The notes beneath the pieces were generated by a model. That model had not been told where the DNA came from, searched no databases, and saw only the letters and a list, made by a program, of their open reading frames with translations. Positions 55,519 through 64,000 of a stretch of DNA of 64,000 bases are shown piece by piece. The translations under genes and the position numbers were made by a program. The stretch lies in contig JACZJN010000031.1 of the NCBI GenBank assembly GCA_014860565.1, forward strand, positions 1 to 64,000, read 5' to 3'. Position 1 is the first letter of the stretch. Each line of letters starts with the position of its first letter. The stretch is from Bacteroidota bacterium. GTDB lineage: Bacteria; Bacteroidota; Ignavibacteria; SZUA-365.

Positions 55519-56658
55519 ATGAACGAATCCACCGTATACAAATCCGACTGCCGGCATTTTCGCGGCGACATTCCCTGCACGCCGCATAAGCGCGAGGGCG
55601 TGCACTGCGCCGACTGCACCTATTACACGCCCACCGACGGTAATATCCTTATCATCAAGCTGGGCGCCATCGGGGATGTCATCCGCACGACGCCGCTGCT
55701 CGAGCGACTGCGCAATGAGTATCCCGGTGCGCGCATCTGGTGGTTGACGCTCACGCCCGACGTGCTCCCGGCTGGGGTCGACCGCAAACTTCGCTTCAAC
55801 GCGGCCAGCGTCGCCGCCATTCTCGCGATCCGCTTCGATCTGCTGATCAATCTCGACAAGGATCTCGAGGCCTGTGCGCTCACTGCGCGCATCGAAGCGG
55901 ACGTGAAAAAGGGCTTCACCCTCCGCGACGGTATCTGCGCTCCTGTCGACACCGACGCGCGGCACAAGTTTCTTACCGGCATTTTCGACGATCTCAACAA
56001 GGCGAACACAAAGCATTACGTGCGGGAGATTTTCGAAGTCTGCGGCTTCGAATGGAAGGGCGAGGAATATGTGCTGGATCTCGACCGCCGCTTCGGTCTC
56101 GAGGGCGCTGCCGAGGAGCAGGGGGTGCGCATTTCAGCCGATCGTCCGGTGATAGGACTCAACACCGGTTGCGGAGGACGATGGACCAGCCGCCTGTGGC
56201 CCGATGCGTATTGGATTGAACTCGCGGTGCGTCTGCGCGAAGCGGGCTATCAGCCGCTGTTTCTCGGCGGTGAACAGGAACACGAAAAAAATCTGACGTT
56301 CGCCGCGGCGTCGGACGGCCTCTATCTCGGCCATTTCTTCCTGAAGGATTTTATCGCGCTGATGGACCGCTGCGACGTGATCGTCTCTGCTGTCACCATG
56401 GCCATGCATCTTGCAATCGGATTGAGAAAACCGTTGATTCTGTTCAACAACATTTTCAACCGTCACGAATTCGAACTTTACGGCCGCGGCGAGATACTCG
56501 AACCGTCAAAGGTCTGCACCTGTTTTTTCCAGGCAACCTGCCGCAACGAGGAATATCGCTGCATGGAGCATCTCGAGGTCGAACGCGTATTTGATGCCGT
56601 CGTCCGTGCTGCCGAGGAAGCGCGTGCAGCGCAACCGTCCGGCGGCGGCGGCGACTGA
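55519..56658 (+). CDS. Family 9 glycosyltransferase (heptosyltransferase-like) with Cys-rich N-terminus
   Basis: 379 residues. The GT9 domain begins at about residue 40 with 'ILIIKLGAIGDVIRTTPLLE', includes 'VIGLNTGCGGRWTSRLWP' and 'IALMDRCDVIVSAVTMAMHL'. GT9 enzymes add heptose or related sugars to LPS core from ADP- or nucleotide-heptose. The extra 40 N-terminal residues hold four Cys and two His in 'CRHFRGDIPCTPHKREGVHC' then 'ADC', resembling a small zinc or Fe-S ribbon. A second cluster, 'CTCFFQATCRN', is near the C-terminus. The gene overlaps the following GT4 by one base (TGATG). Confidence 0.88.
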   Translation: MNESTVYKSDCRHFRGDIPCTPHKREGVHCADCTYYTPTDGNILIIKLGAIGDVIRTTPLLERLRNEYPGARIWWLTLTPDVLPAGVDRKLRFNAASVAAILAIRFDLLINLDKDLEACALTARIEADVKKGFTLRDGICAPVDTDARHKFLTGIFDDLNKANTKHYVREIFEVCGFEWKGEEYVLDLDRRFGLEGAAEEQGVRISADRPVIGLNTGCGGRWTSRLWPDAYWIELAVRLREAGYQPLFLGGEQEHEKNLTFAAASDGLYLGHFFLKDFIALMDRCDVIVSAVTMAMHLAIGLRKPLILFNNIFNRHEFELYGRGEILEPSKVCTCFFQATCRNEEYRCMEHLEVERVFDAVVRAAEEARAAQPSGGGGD

Positions 56659-57824
56659 TGAACATCGTTCTCATCGGCACGGCGTATCCGCTGCGGGGCG
56701 GTATCGCCCACTATGTCGGACTGCTGTGGAAGTATCTTTCACGCTCGCATGATGTCAAAGTCGTCACGTTTTCGCGCCAGTATCCGAAGCTGCTGTTCCC
56801 TGGCAAATCCCAGGAAGAAAGCGGCGATGCCGGTGTGCCGGTCGAGAGCGTGCAGTGGATCGATTCGATCAATCCGGTGAACTGGATTCGCACGGGCTTC
56901 CGCGTACGCGCCCTGCATGCCGACCTGATAGTTTTCAAATTCTGGATGCCGTTTTTCGCTCCCTCGTACGGAGTCATCGCCGCCATCTCCCGCTGGGGCC
57001 GCGAGACGCGCACGATGTTCATTTGCGACAACGTGATTCCGCACGAACGGCGTCCGGGCGACAAGCTGCTCACGCGCTTCGCCTTTCGTTTCATCGACAG
57101 CTACGTCGTGCAGTCCCGTGCCGTCGAGCGCGACCTTCGTCTCTGGAAGAAGGATCCCCTGCTCGCGTATCTGCCGCATCCGGTATACGAGATATTCGGA
57201 GAGGAAACGACGCGAAGCGAGGCCCGGGCGAAGCTGCGCCGCGTGGATGCCGCGATGGATCTGGCCGACGATGCCCGCGTCCTGCTGTTTTTCGGCTACG
57301 TCCGCGATTACAAGGGGCTGGACGTCATTCTCGACGCCATGCCCGCGATTCTCACGAAAATGAAGGTCACGCTACTCGTGGTAGGTGAGTTCTATAACAA
57401 TGAGCAGCAGTACCGCGATCAGGTGCGGCATTTGGGCATCGACGATGCAGTGATTTTCCATTCGGACTATGTACCGAACGAGGAAGTCGGCGTGTACTTC
57501 TCCGCCGCGGATGTGATGACGCTGCCCTACAAGTCGGCGACGCAGAGCGGCATCATCCAGATCGCCTACAATTTCCATCGTCCGGTGATCGCCACCGACG
57601 TTGGCGGACTCGGAGAAGTGATCGTCGACGGCCGTACGGGATACATCGTACCGCCCGAGCAGCCGTCCGCCATTGCGGATGCGGTCATTTCCTTCTATGA
57701 GCACGACCAATTCGACGCATTTCGCGCCGGTGTGATTGAGGAGAAAAAGAAGTATTCATGGGAATACATGGCGGAGGGGATCGAGGAACTGTATCAACAG
57801 AGCAGAGCAAAGGAGCGGAGCTGA
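56658..57824 (+). CDS. Family 4 glycosyltransferase
   Basis: 388 residues. Its ATG overlaps the previous TGA by one base. N-terminal 'IVLIGTAYPLRGGIAHYVGL' and C-terminal 'SDYVPNEEVGVYFSAADVMT' with 'FHRPVIATDVGGLGEVIVDG' give the E-x7-E type donor site of GT4 (retaining, GT-B fold). It is cytoplasmic or peripheral on the inner membrane and probably extends an LPS or surface polysaccharide. The donor and acceptor are unknown. The membrane glycosyltransferase gene follows after a few bases. Confidence 0.88.
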   Translation: MNIVLIGTAYPLRGGIAHYVGLLWKYLSRSHDVKVVTFSRQYPKLLFPGKSQEESGDAGVPVESVQWIDSINPVNWIRTGFRVRALHADLIVFKFWMPFFAPSYGVIAAISRWGRETRTMFICDNVIPHERRPGDKLLTRFAFRFIDSYVVQSRAVERDLRLWKKDPLLAYLPHPVYEIFGEETTRSEARAKLRRVDAAMDLADDARVLLFFGYVRDYKGLDVILDAMPAILTKMKVTLLVVGEFYNNEQQYRDQVRHLGIDDAVIFHSDYVPNEEVGVYFSAADVMTLPYKSATQSGIIQIAYNFHRPVIATDVGGLGEVIVDGRTGYIVPPEQPSAIADAVISFYEHDQFDAFRAGVIEEKKKYSWEYMAEGIEELYQQSRAKERS

Positions 57825-57829
57825 TAGAG

Positions 57830-59512
57830 ATGGCGAAGACGAAAAAAATAAAGCAGGGAAGCACTGGCAGGAACGAGACGACGACCATCCCGGCCGCCTT
57901 CAACCTCGATGAATTTCTGGACAAGTACATCTGGTACCTGCTTCCAATTCTGGTGCTGCTCTATTACTGGTTCAGCCAGGGTTCGACCGGCTTTTACCAG
58001 GATGATGAAATCGGTCACTACCGAAACATCCGGCAGTTCTGGGGTGATCCTTTCTCGATCATGGGCAACCAGCCCAAGCCGGGGTGGAAAATCCTTCTCG
58101 TCGTGCCCGGACTTTTCGGCTTCACCGGCGTACTGCTCGCGCATTGCCTGATTGCCGCGCTCACGGTCATCATGACCTACAAGCTCGGTCGGGCGATGAA
58201 GATGAAAAACGCGTCCTTCGCAGCGCTCTTTCTTGCCGCACAGCCGCTGTTTCTGCAGCTGTCCTTCCGCGCATATTCCGAAATTACCGCGGGCCTGTTT
58301 ATTGTGCTGTCGCTGTATTTTTATTACCGCGAACGCTGGATATGGGCCGCGATCACGTCTTCGTACGTTTTTGCGATACGTCAGGAATTCGCGCTCGTGA
58401 GCATCGGGCTCGGTGTGCTCTTTCTGATGCGCAAGCAATGGATCCCGTTCTTGCTGCTCGCCTGGACCCCACTGGCCCTGATGCTGATCGGCTGGATGTC
58501 AACGGGCAACATCATGTGGATGTTCGAGGACATGCAGCGCATCGGTCTCGGCGTGGAAGTGCCGCACAAGCCCTTCTGGCATTATTTCGAGACCTATGTG
58601 TATATGGTGGGTCCGGTCGTATTGCCGCTGCTGACGCTCGGCTATCTGAAGACGTTTTTCCCTCTTGATCGCATGAAGGAACAGATCAACGAGCACGGCT
58701 TTCTTTTCTTCACGTTCACGATCATGTTCGCCTGGGCGGTGATCTCTGCTTGGGACGTTCCCAACTTCGGCGCGAATCCCGGCCACTGGCGCTACCTGCT
58801 TTCCATCGCGCCGCTCACCGCGATTTACGCGGCGAAGGGCGTCAATACGATGTTCGAGAACCGCAGGCCCATGGTGAACTATGCCATCCTGGGCGGCTTC
58901 GTCGTCATCAGCTACCTTTTCCTCTCCCGCGAAACCAACGGTTTCGTGCTCATCGACCAGCCCCGTTACGACAATCTGTATATGATGGTCGGATTGCTGG
59001 CGGTCTATGCGGCCTACGCATCACTTCGGATTTTCAGTGCACGCGTCGTCAGCGGCCTGCTCATCGTGGCGCTCGTCGGCTTCACCGTGTATGCCGAGAA
59101 GCCGCGGAAGCTCGATGACGAAGCCACGACCGTCAAGCAGGCAGCCGAGTGGTACCTGGCGCAGCCCGAGGAATTCCGCGCTCGTCCGTTGTACGGCAAT
59201 CACGTTCTGTTCCGATATTTTGCCGACATCGATATCAACGACTCGAACCGCGATCGGGGCTTGCGCCTCGAGGAACTCGAGAAAGCCGCTCCCGGATCGG
59301 TGATGATCTGGGACAGCCATTATGGCAACAGCCAATTCGGCGGCAATGTGCCGATGGACTATTTCCAGCAGAATCCGCATTACAAGCTGCTGCATCAGAT
59401 CATAGCGCCCAATCAGACATTCGGGGTGCTGATATTCGAGAAAACCGAGGATGCAGGCGGAATCAACGGTCTCGGTGCAAGACCGGCGGACGATAGTGCC
59501 GCCAGCCAATGA
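57830..59512 (+). CDS. GT-C type polytopic membrane glycosyltransferase
   Basis: 560 residues from 'MAKTKKIKQGSTGRNETTTI', with GGAG upstream and the previous stop 5 nt before. About eleven membrane spans are visible. After the first, the first periplasmic loop 'GFYQDDEIGHYRNIRQFWGD' carries the acidic D-D-E typical of GT39/GT83-like GT-C enzymes. These use polyprenyl-phosphate sugars. The C-terminal 120 residues are periplasmic and mixed. With the GT2 upstream it forms a plausible pair that makes and then uses a lipid-linked sugar. The acceptor could be lipid A, LPS or protein. Confidence 0.8.
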   Translation: MAKTKKIKQGSTGRNETTTIPAAFNLDEFLDKYIWYLLPILVLLYYWFSQGSTGFYQDDEIGHYRNIRQFWGDPFSIMGNQPKPGWKILLVVPGLFGFTGVLLAHCLIAALTVIMTYKLGRAMKMKNASFAALFLAAQPLFLQLSFRAYSEITAGLFIVLSLYFYYRERWIWAAITSSYVFAIRQEFALVSIGLGVLFLMRKQWIPFLLLAWTPLALMLIGWMSTGNIMWMFEDMQRIGLGVEVPHKPFWHYFETYVYMVGPVVLPLLTLGYLKTFFPLDRMKEQINEHGFLFFTFTIMFAWAVISAWDVPNFGANPGHWRYLLSIAPLTAIYAAKGVNTMFENRRPMVNYAILGGFVVISYLFLSRETNGFVLIDQPRYDNLYMMVGLLAVYAAYASLRIFSARVVSGLLIVALVGFTVYAEKPRKLDDEATTVKQAAEWYLAQPEEFRARPLYGNHVLFRYFADIDINDSNRDRGLRLEELEKAAPGSVMIWDSHYGNSQFGGNVPMDYFQQNPHYKLLHQIIAPNQTFGVLIFEKTEDAGGINGLGARPADDSAASQ

Positions 59513-59669
59513 TTCCAATATCTTACAGCATTCATCTCATTGATTTTCTCAGGATACATTCGTAGGTTTCCTGTTGATTCAGATTCGGTGAACGACGCCG
59601 GATGATCACATAGCCGGCTGACGTACGCGACAGTCCGGTGAGTCCTCCATCCACCCGACCCGAGGTAAT

Positions 59670-62600
59670 ATGATTTTGATCGACGTGTTCCGCACGCGGG
59701 GAATCTCATCCATCCTGCTCGCCGGACTCATCGCTGCGTTTGCCTCCGCCTGTTCCTCCCAGGGGGAACTGACGAAGGAAGAACGCGCGGATGGCGATGT
59801 GTCCACCGCGGCGCTTCTCGACACGCTTGCCCCCGATCCCAGTGCACCGCTGCTCCCTCGTCCCGAACTGACTATCGACGGAGTGCCGCCCGCGCCGGAT
59901 GTCAGTGCGATCGAAAAGGAACCACTGCTTGACCGTGCCCGCATGCACATCGTGCTCGCGGCGAAGGCTCTCGAAAACGGCGACACGCTCACATCCGTGG
60001 ACCAATGCACGCAGGCCAGTGAGAAGCTGGACCGGGCGAGTTATCTTCCCGAGATCGACGACGATGCCGGATACAACGAACTCGCCGCCCGCCTCCGGGC
60101 ATTGTATCGCGCATCCGCGCAGACGATCGAGCAGTCGGAACTGGAAGTCCCGATGTCCGCGCTCGCGTCGTTGGCCGACGATGCCGTGGAAGCCGACACG
60201 ATCGATCTTTCGCTGATTTCCTTCAAGGAACCGCCCCCTACGACGATCCCGCTCCCGTTGAACCAGGAAGTGGAGAAAAACATCATCTATTTCACGACGA
60301 AGATGCGCAAGCATTTCGTGAAGTGGATCGAGCGTTCGGGCCGCTATTTCCCGGTCATGCGTCCGATCCTCAAAGAAGAGGGCATGCCGGATGAGATCAT
60401 TTTCCTTTCCATGATAGAAAGCGGCGTCAATCCGGTCGCGCGCTCCTGGGCCGCATGCGTCGGACTCTGGCAGTTCCTGAAATCCACCGGCGAGATGTAC
60501 GGCCTGAAGGGGGACTGGCATACCGACGACCGCTGCGATCCCGAGAAGGCGACGCGAGCGGCGGCGCGGCATCTTCGTGACCTGTACAACCGCTTCAATG
60601 ACTGGCATCTTGCACTGGCCGCGTACAATGCCGGGGCGGGACGTATCTCGCGTGCAATCAAGAAATCAGGCAAGGCAAATCCGAATTACTGGGAAGTGAG
60701 GGAGTACCTCCCTCGCGAAACGCAGAACTATGTGCCGCGTTTCATCGCAGCGGCAATCGTCGCCCTCGATCCGAAGGAGTATGACCTCGCGGACGTTCCA
60801 AACGAGCATCCGCTGGAATACGACGTGGTCACCACCGACAAGCCGTATCACATGAAGGATCTCGCGCAGGTGGTGGGCAGCAGCGTGGAAGAACTGCAGT
60901 TGCTCAATCCCACCCTGCTACAGCCCCAGACGCCGCCGCGTCCGTTCGAGCTGCGCATTCCGAAAGGGCGCAGCACCACCTTCGCCTCCAACATCGGGAA
61001 TCTCGTCGTCAGAAGCAGCATCGAGACCGTCGTCGTGGACTACAAGGTCAAGCGCGGCGACAATCTCTACAAGTTGGCCAAGAAACACCATGTGACCGTC
61101 GGTCAGATCGTCAAGGCCAATGAACTCAGCAGCGCGCGCAATCTCCGCGTTGGTGAGATTCTGCGCATACCGAAAAAAGAAGTCACCACGACCACCTCCT
61201 ACAAGGTGGCAATGGACAATATTTCGAATCCCGACAGCGAGATCGATCCCACCGTACGTACCAACGGCCGACGCAAGCTGGCCATCAAGGTGGAAAACGG
61301 CATGACCCTGGGCGGACTGGCCAGGAATTTCGGCGTTACCGTTGCGGACCTGATGACCTGGAACAGTATGGGGTCCGACGAGCGCCTGCAGGCAGGGAAG
61401 ACCCTCGAGGTGTGGATCAAGGACGATCAGCCGCAGCCGGAGGATGCCCCCTTGCTTGCAGAGCTTCACACTCCCGAGGGCATTTCGACCGGAAGCGCGG
61501 CGGGACGTGCGGTGCAGGCCGATGCACATGGCCCTTCGAGCGGTATCGAGGCCGCCGCGCGCGCGCCAAAATTCGAATACACCGTGCAGCGTGGGGAAAC
61601 GCTCGCCAGCATCGCCGACGCGTTCAACGTCACCATACAGAACCTCATCGACTGGAACGATCTGAAGAGCACCACGATTCACAGCGGCAGTTCACTCAAG
61701 GTGCAGCAGACAGCCATTGCCGGGGTCCCCGCTGAACACGCTCCGCAGGAAAAACCGGGCAGCAGGAAGGCAGCCGCGGAGAAAGCAGCCGCGGTGAAAG
61801 CGGTACCCGAGAAAACCGCACCGGAGAAAGTCGCACCGGAGAAAGCAGCCGCGGTGAAAGCGGTACCCGAGAAAACGGTAGTGGTGAAAGGGGCGCAGGA
61901 TAAACCCGCCGTGCCAAAGTACACGGGTTTGATGAAGGATTCTGTCTATACCGTGAATAAAGGCGAGACACTCTACCGCATCGCGAGCATGCATGGCGTG
62001 ACGGTGGAAGAGATGATGCAGTGGAACGGGCTTCCGGACCCGAATATCCAGGTTGGCCAGAAACTTCGCATCAGCAAGGTTGCCGCAGAGGGCGTTACGG
62101 CGGCACCTGCTGCCGTGCCCGTTACCGTCGCAGCGGACGAAGATGGCGCGGCACCGCTTGAGACGGTGGACGGCGTGTATACCGTACAGCCGGGCGACAA
62201 TCTCTACCGTATCGCGCGCGCCGCCGGACTCTCGGTAGAGGAACTGAAGAAATTGAACGGGCTGAAATCGAGCAACATCGTCAACGGCCAGAAGTTGACC
62301 ATCGTGCGCAACGTCCCAGCCGCAGCCCCGCAGACCGCAGCCCCGCAGGCCACTGCGCCGCAGGCCACTGCGCCGCAGACCGCAGCGCCGAAAGCCACTG
62401 CGCCGCAGACCGCAGCGCCGCAGGCCACTGCGCCGCAGACCGCAGTGCCCCCAGCGCCGGCGCCAAAGTCTGCAGCAGCGCCTGCACCAACTGGCGCACT
62501 GCGCAGTGATGCCGCGGAAAGAGTCGATCAGAAGGCGCCCAAGCAGGATGTTGGTCGGCCCGCCTCGGCGGAGAACGGTGTCCGCCATGAGCACGTCGTC

Positions 62601-62729
62601 GTAAAGGGCGAGACGCTCAACAGCATTGCACGCAAGCTCGGTGTTCCCGTATCGCGGCTTGCTGAATGGAACGACCTGGGACGTTACCTGAGCATTGGTC
62701 AGAAGATCGTCTATTACACCACGCAATAG
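59670..62729 (+). CDS. MltD-like lytic transglycosylase lipoprotein with six LysM domains
   Basis: 1019 residues. The lipobox is 'IAAFASAC'. The SLT domain at about 200-350 has the catalytic Glu in '[15 protein letters not shown]' (about 250), '[15 protein letters not shown]' and '[19 protein letters not shown]'. It cleaves the MurNAc-GlcNAc bond with 1,6-anhydro formation. Six LysM domains bind peptidoglycan ('[16 protein letters not shown]', '[16 protein letters not shown]', '[16 protein letters not shown]', '[16 protein letters not shown]', '[15 protein letters not shown]' and a weaker '[16 protein letters not shown]'). Two low-complexity linkers lie between them, one of E-K-A-A-V-K repeats (about 700-755) and one of A-P-Q-T-A repeats (about 890-945). 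E. coli MltD has two LysM domains, so six is an extreme count. Confidence 0.93.
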   Translation: MILIDVFRTRGISSILLAGLIAAFASACSSQGELTKEERADGDVSTAALLDTLAPDPSAPLLPRPELTIDGVPPAPDVSAIEKEPLLDRARMHIVLAAKALENGDTLTSVDQCTQASEKLDRASYLPEIDDDAGYNELAARLRALYRASAQTIEQSELEVPMSALASLADDAVEADTIDLSLISFKEPPPTTIPLPLNQEVEKNIIYFTTKMRKHFVKWIERSGRYFPVMRPILKEEGMPDEIIFLSMIESGVNPVARSWAACVGLWQFLKSTGEMYGLKGDWHTDDRCDPEKATRAAARHLRDLYNRFNDWHLALAAYNAGAGRISRAIKKSGKANPNYWEVREYLPRETQNYVPRFIAAAIVALDPKEYDLADVPNEHPLEYDVVTTDKPYHMKDLAQVVGSSVEELQLLNPTLLQPQTPPRPFELRIPKGRSTTFASNIGNLVVRSSIETVVVDYKVKRGDNLYKLAKKHHVTVGQIVKANELSSARNLRVGEILRIPKKEVTTTTSYKVAMDNISNPDSEIDPTVRTNGRRKLAIKVENGMTLGGLARNFGVTVADLMTWNSMGSDERLQAGKTLEVWIKDDQPQPEDAPLLAELHTPEGISTGSAAGRAVQADAHGPSSGIEAAARAPKFEYTVQRGETLASIADAFNVTIQNLIDWNDLKSTTIHSGSSLKVQQTAIAGVPAEHAPQEKPGSRKAAAEKAAAVKAVPEKTAPEKVAPEKAAAVKAVPEKTVVVKGAQDKPAVPKYTGLMKDSVYTVNKGETLYRIASMHGVTVEEMMQWNGLPDPNIQVGQKLRISKVAAEGVTAAPAAVPVTVAADEDGAAPLETVDGVYTVQPGDNLYRIARAAGLSVEELKKLNGLKSSNIVNGQKLTIVRNVPAAAPQTAAPQATAPQATAPQTAAPKATAPQTAAPQATAPQTAVPPAPAPKSAAAPAPTGALRSDAAERVDQKAPKQDVGRPASAENGVRHEHVVVKGETLNSIARKLGVPVSRLAEWNDLGRYLSIGQKIVYYTTQ

Positions 62730-62779
62730 CGCGTCACATACTTCCAACGTTCCGGTGGAACGATCGGACTTTGGTGTGC

Positions 62780-64000
62780 ATGAACACCTACGAACGGCAT
62801 CGACAGTATCTGCTGCACAGACAGCGAAGGCGTCGCCTGTTCCGTCGCGCTCTTATCGCGACCGCAGGTGTCGCTGCGTTTCTTGCAGTGTGGACCATCC
62901 TGTCCCACCTGGGGCCTACGCGCTACGCCCCGCCTGATCCGGCGGAAGTCGGCGCTCTTGCTGCCAGGGAAGTCGCGCGCACCGCCGCAATCTCGATAAA
63001 CACCGTCCACGCCGAATTGCGGCCAGAATTCAGGGAACGGGCCAAAAAGGCCGTCCTGCGTCTCTTTGACAGCAGCGTTACGCCGGTGACTCCTGCACAG
63101 GGCAGTTCCAAGGATAGCGCGGTGGCACTCCCCGACCCCTCCGCCGCATCCTCCGTCAATTCCATCCCCATCGCTGCCAAGGCCACCACAATTCTGACCC
63201 CGCTCCCCGAGTACGAAGACGACGTCCTGCAGGATCTGCCTCTGCCCTCGATGCGCACGATGGACATTCTGCTGATCGGCCTCGACAGTCGGCTTGGGCA
63301 TGAGCGGGGCCGTGCCGACGCGCTGCATTTGCTGACGGTGGATTTCGATGCACCGCTTGTGCGCATCACAAGCATTCCGCGAGGCACGTATTCGAAGCTT
63401 GGCTACAGGAACGAGGCGTCGAATATCATTTCCAATGTACGCGCCGCACGCGGACGGACGGAATTGCAGCGGCGGGTTGCGAAAATGTGCAGACGCGACA
63501 GCGTGCCCTATTTCGTGGAAATCGGCTTTTCCGACGCATTCGGCATTCTTGAGCTTTTGGGATTCGAAAATCCCGGCGCCGAACTGCAGGCACTGCGGCA
63601 GCGGAAGGGATATCAGTTCGGCGATCATGACCGCTGCTACAATCAGGGGTTGTTTATCCGAAGCGCGATTCTACGCCTTCTGCCGATGCTCGAAGGAGCG
63701 ACCGGAGATTTGATCCTGCGCGCCGGATTGGATCTCGTGCATACGAACCTGACCTCCGAACAATGCCGCGGTATTGTGTATTTGCTCAACGATGCGGGCG
63801 TCACGCGGGCCCCGTCGCTGATCACCGTGACACTCCGCAGCCGTTTCCGTGATCGCATCGAGCGTGCGGGACCCCCACCCGCGGCAAAGCACGCAGTGCA
63901 TGGACTGGATTACGCCGGGAAGGGAGGGGACGCCGCAAGGGCGGAGCGCCGCATTCGCCGGGCGCTGGCTGATGCCGCAAGGCAGCGCGGTGACGCCCGT
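62780..64000 (+). CDS. LytR-CpsA-Psr (LCP) family protein, 3' end cut by window
   Basis: At least 407 residues, open to the window edge. A short cytoplasmic Arg-rich N-terminus ('MNTYERHRQYLLHRQRRRRL') precedes one membrane span ('ALIATAGVAAFLAVWTILS'). The LCP domain starts at about residue 166 ('MDILLIGLDSRLGHERGRAD') with 'RITSIPRGTYSKLG', the conserved Arg/Asp residues that hold the polyprenyl pyrophosphate. LCP enzymes attach glycopolymers from lipid carriers to peptidoglycan or, in Gram-negatives, to other acceptors. Its position after the glycosyltransferases and the lytic transglycosylase fits a wall or surface-glycan role. The C-terminus is unseen. Confidence 0.85.
   Translation, partial: MNTYERHRQYLLHRQRRRRLFRRALIATAGVAAFLAVWTILSHLGPTRYAPPDPAEVGALAAREVARTAAISINTVHAELRPEFRERAKKAVLRLFDSSVTPVTPAQGSSKDSAVALPDPSAASSVNSIPIAAKATTILTPLPEYEDDVLQDLPLPSMRTMDILLIGLDSRLGHERGRADALHLLTVDFDAPLVRITSIPRGTYSKLGYRNEASNIISNVRAARGRTELQRRVAKMCRRDSVPYFVEIGFSDAFGILELLGFENPGAELQALRQRKGYQFGDHDRCYNQGLFIRSAILRLLPMLEGATGDLILRAGLDLVHTNLTSEQCRGIVYLLNDAGVTRAPSLITVTLRSRFRDRIERAGPPPAAKHAVHGLDYAGKGGDAARAERRIRRALADAARQRGDAR

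Overview
The window is a GC-rich chromosomal segment from a Gram-negative bacterium, most likely in or near the Ignavibacteria/Kapabacteria side of the Bacteroidota-Chlorobi (FCB) group. Three observations support this. Eight large secreted proteins end in a type IX secretion (T9SS/Por) C-terminal sorting domain, usually opening with a 'YPNPFNP'-like motif. OmpA-family, TonB and lipoprotein genes show an outer membrane, and waaA shows LPS with Kdo. The promoters I can read are ordinary sigma-70 type (TTGACA-like, 17 bp, TATATT), not the TTTG/TAnnTTTG type of true Bacteroidia. The assignment is inference; no rRNA gene is present.

Layout. 1-5 kb: end of a double-OmpA protein, a zinc-finger regulator pair on the minus strand, a small membrane protein, a DUF72 protein and a beta-barrel protein. 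5.7-17 kb: a Tat-signal DUF362 protein with a T9SS tail, an NAD-dependent reductase, a family 1 glycosidase, a tandem pair of T9SS von Willebrand A proteins and a large multi-pass membrane protein. 17-27 kb: a leucine-rich-repeat lipoprotein, a 2138-residue T9SS protein (SBBP repeats plus about 14 Ig/PKD-like modules) and, overlapping it by ATGA, a second double-OmpA protein. 27-30 kb: a P3A-type proton ATPase with a HEAT-repeat partner. 31-36 kb: two paralogous T9SS proteins built from an unfamiliar repeat rich in G-G-x-W-Y. 36-43 kb: two T9SS beta-propeller proteins in a rearranged zone with a decayed gene copy, a 69-bp duplicated sequence, tRNA-Val and two partial copies of a tRNA 3' end plus terminator.

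42.9-45.8 kb is a tightly overlapped five-gene operon (DUF134, two ferredoxin-containing MRP/ParA ATPases, NifX-like protein, DUF5320) resembling 'orange protein'/Fe-S or Mo-cofactor clusters of anaerobes. Its promoter carries two identical 15-bp operator-like repeats. 45.9-49 kb: ssb, an NHL protein, two lipoproteins and TonB on the minus strand. 49.2-53 kb: tRNA-Leu, uridine kinase, a methyltransferase, ftsX and mazG, with several short palindromic and tandem repeats between them. 53-64 kb: envelope assembly, with waaA, GT2, GT9, GT4 and a GT-C-like membrane enzyme, then a lytic transglycosylase with six LysM domains and the start of an LCP-family protein.

Overall the window is dominated by cell-surface biology: T9SS cargo, OmpA peptidoglycan anchors, LPS synthesis and wall remodelling. 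I saw no CRISPR array, no transposase or integrase gene and no rRNA. No single clearly new system stands out. The best candidates for something undescribed are the giant T9SS/OmpA coupled pair, the paralogous G-G-x-W-Y repeat proteins, the DUF134 operon with its twin operators, and the tRNA-3'-end/terminator modules linked to T9SS genes.
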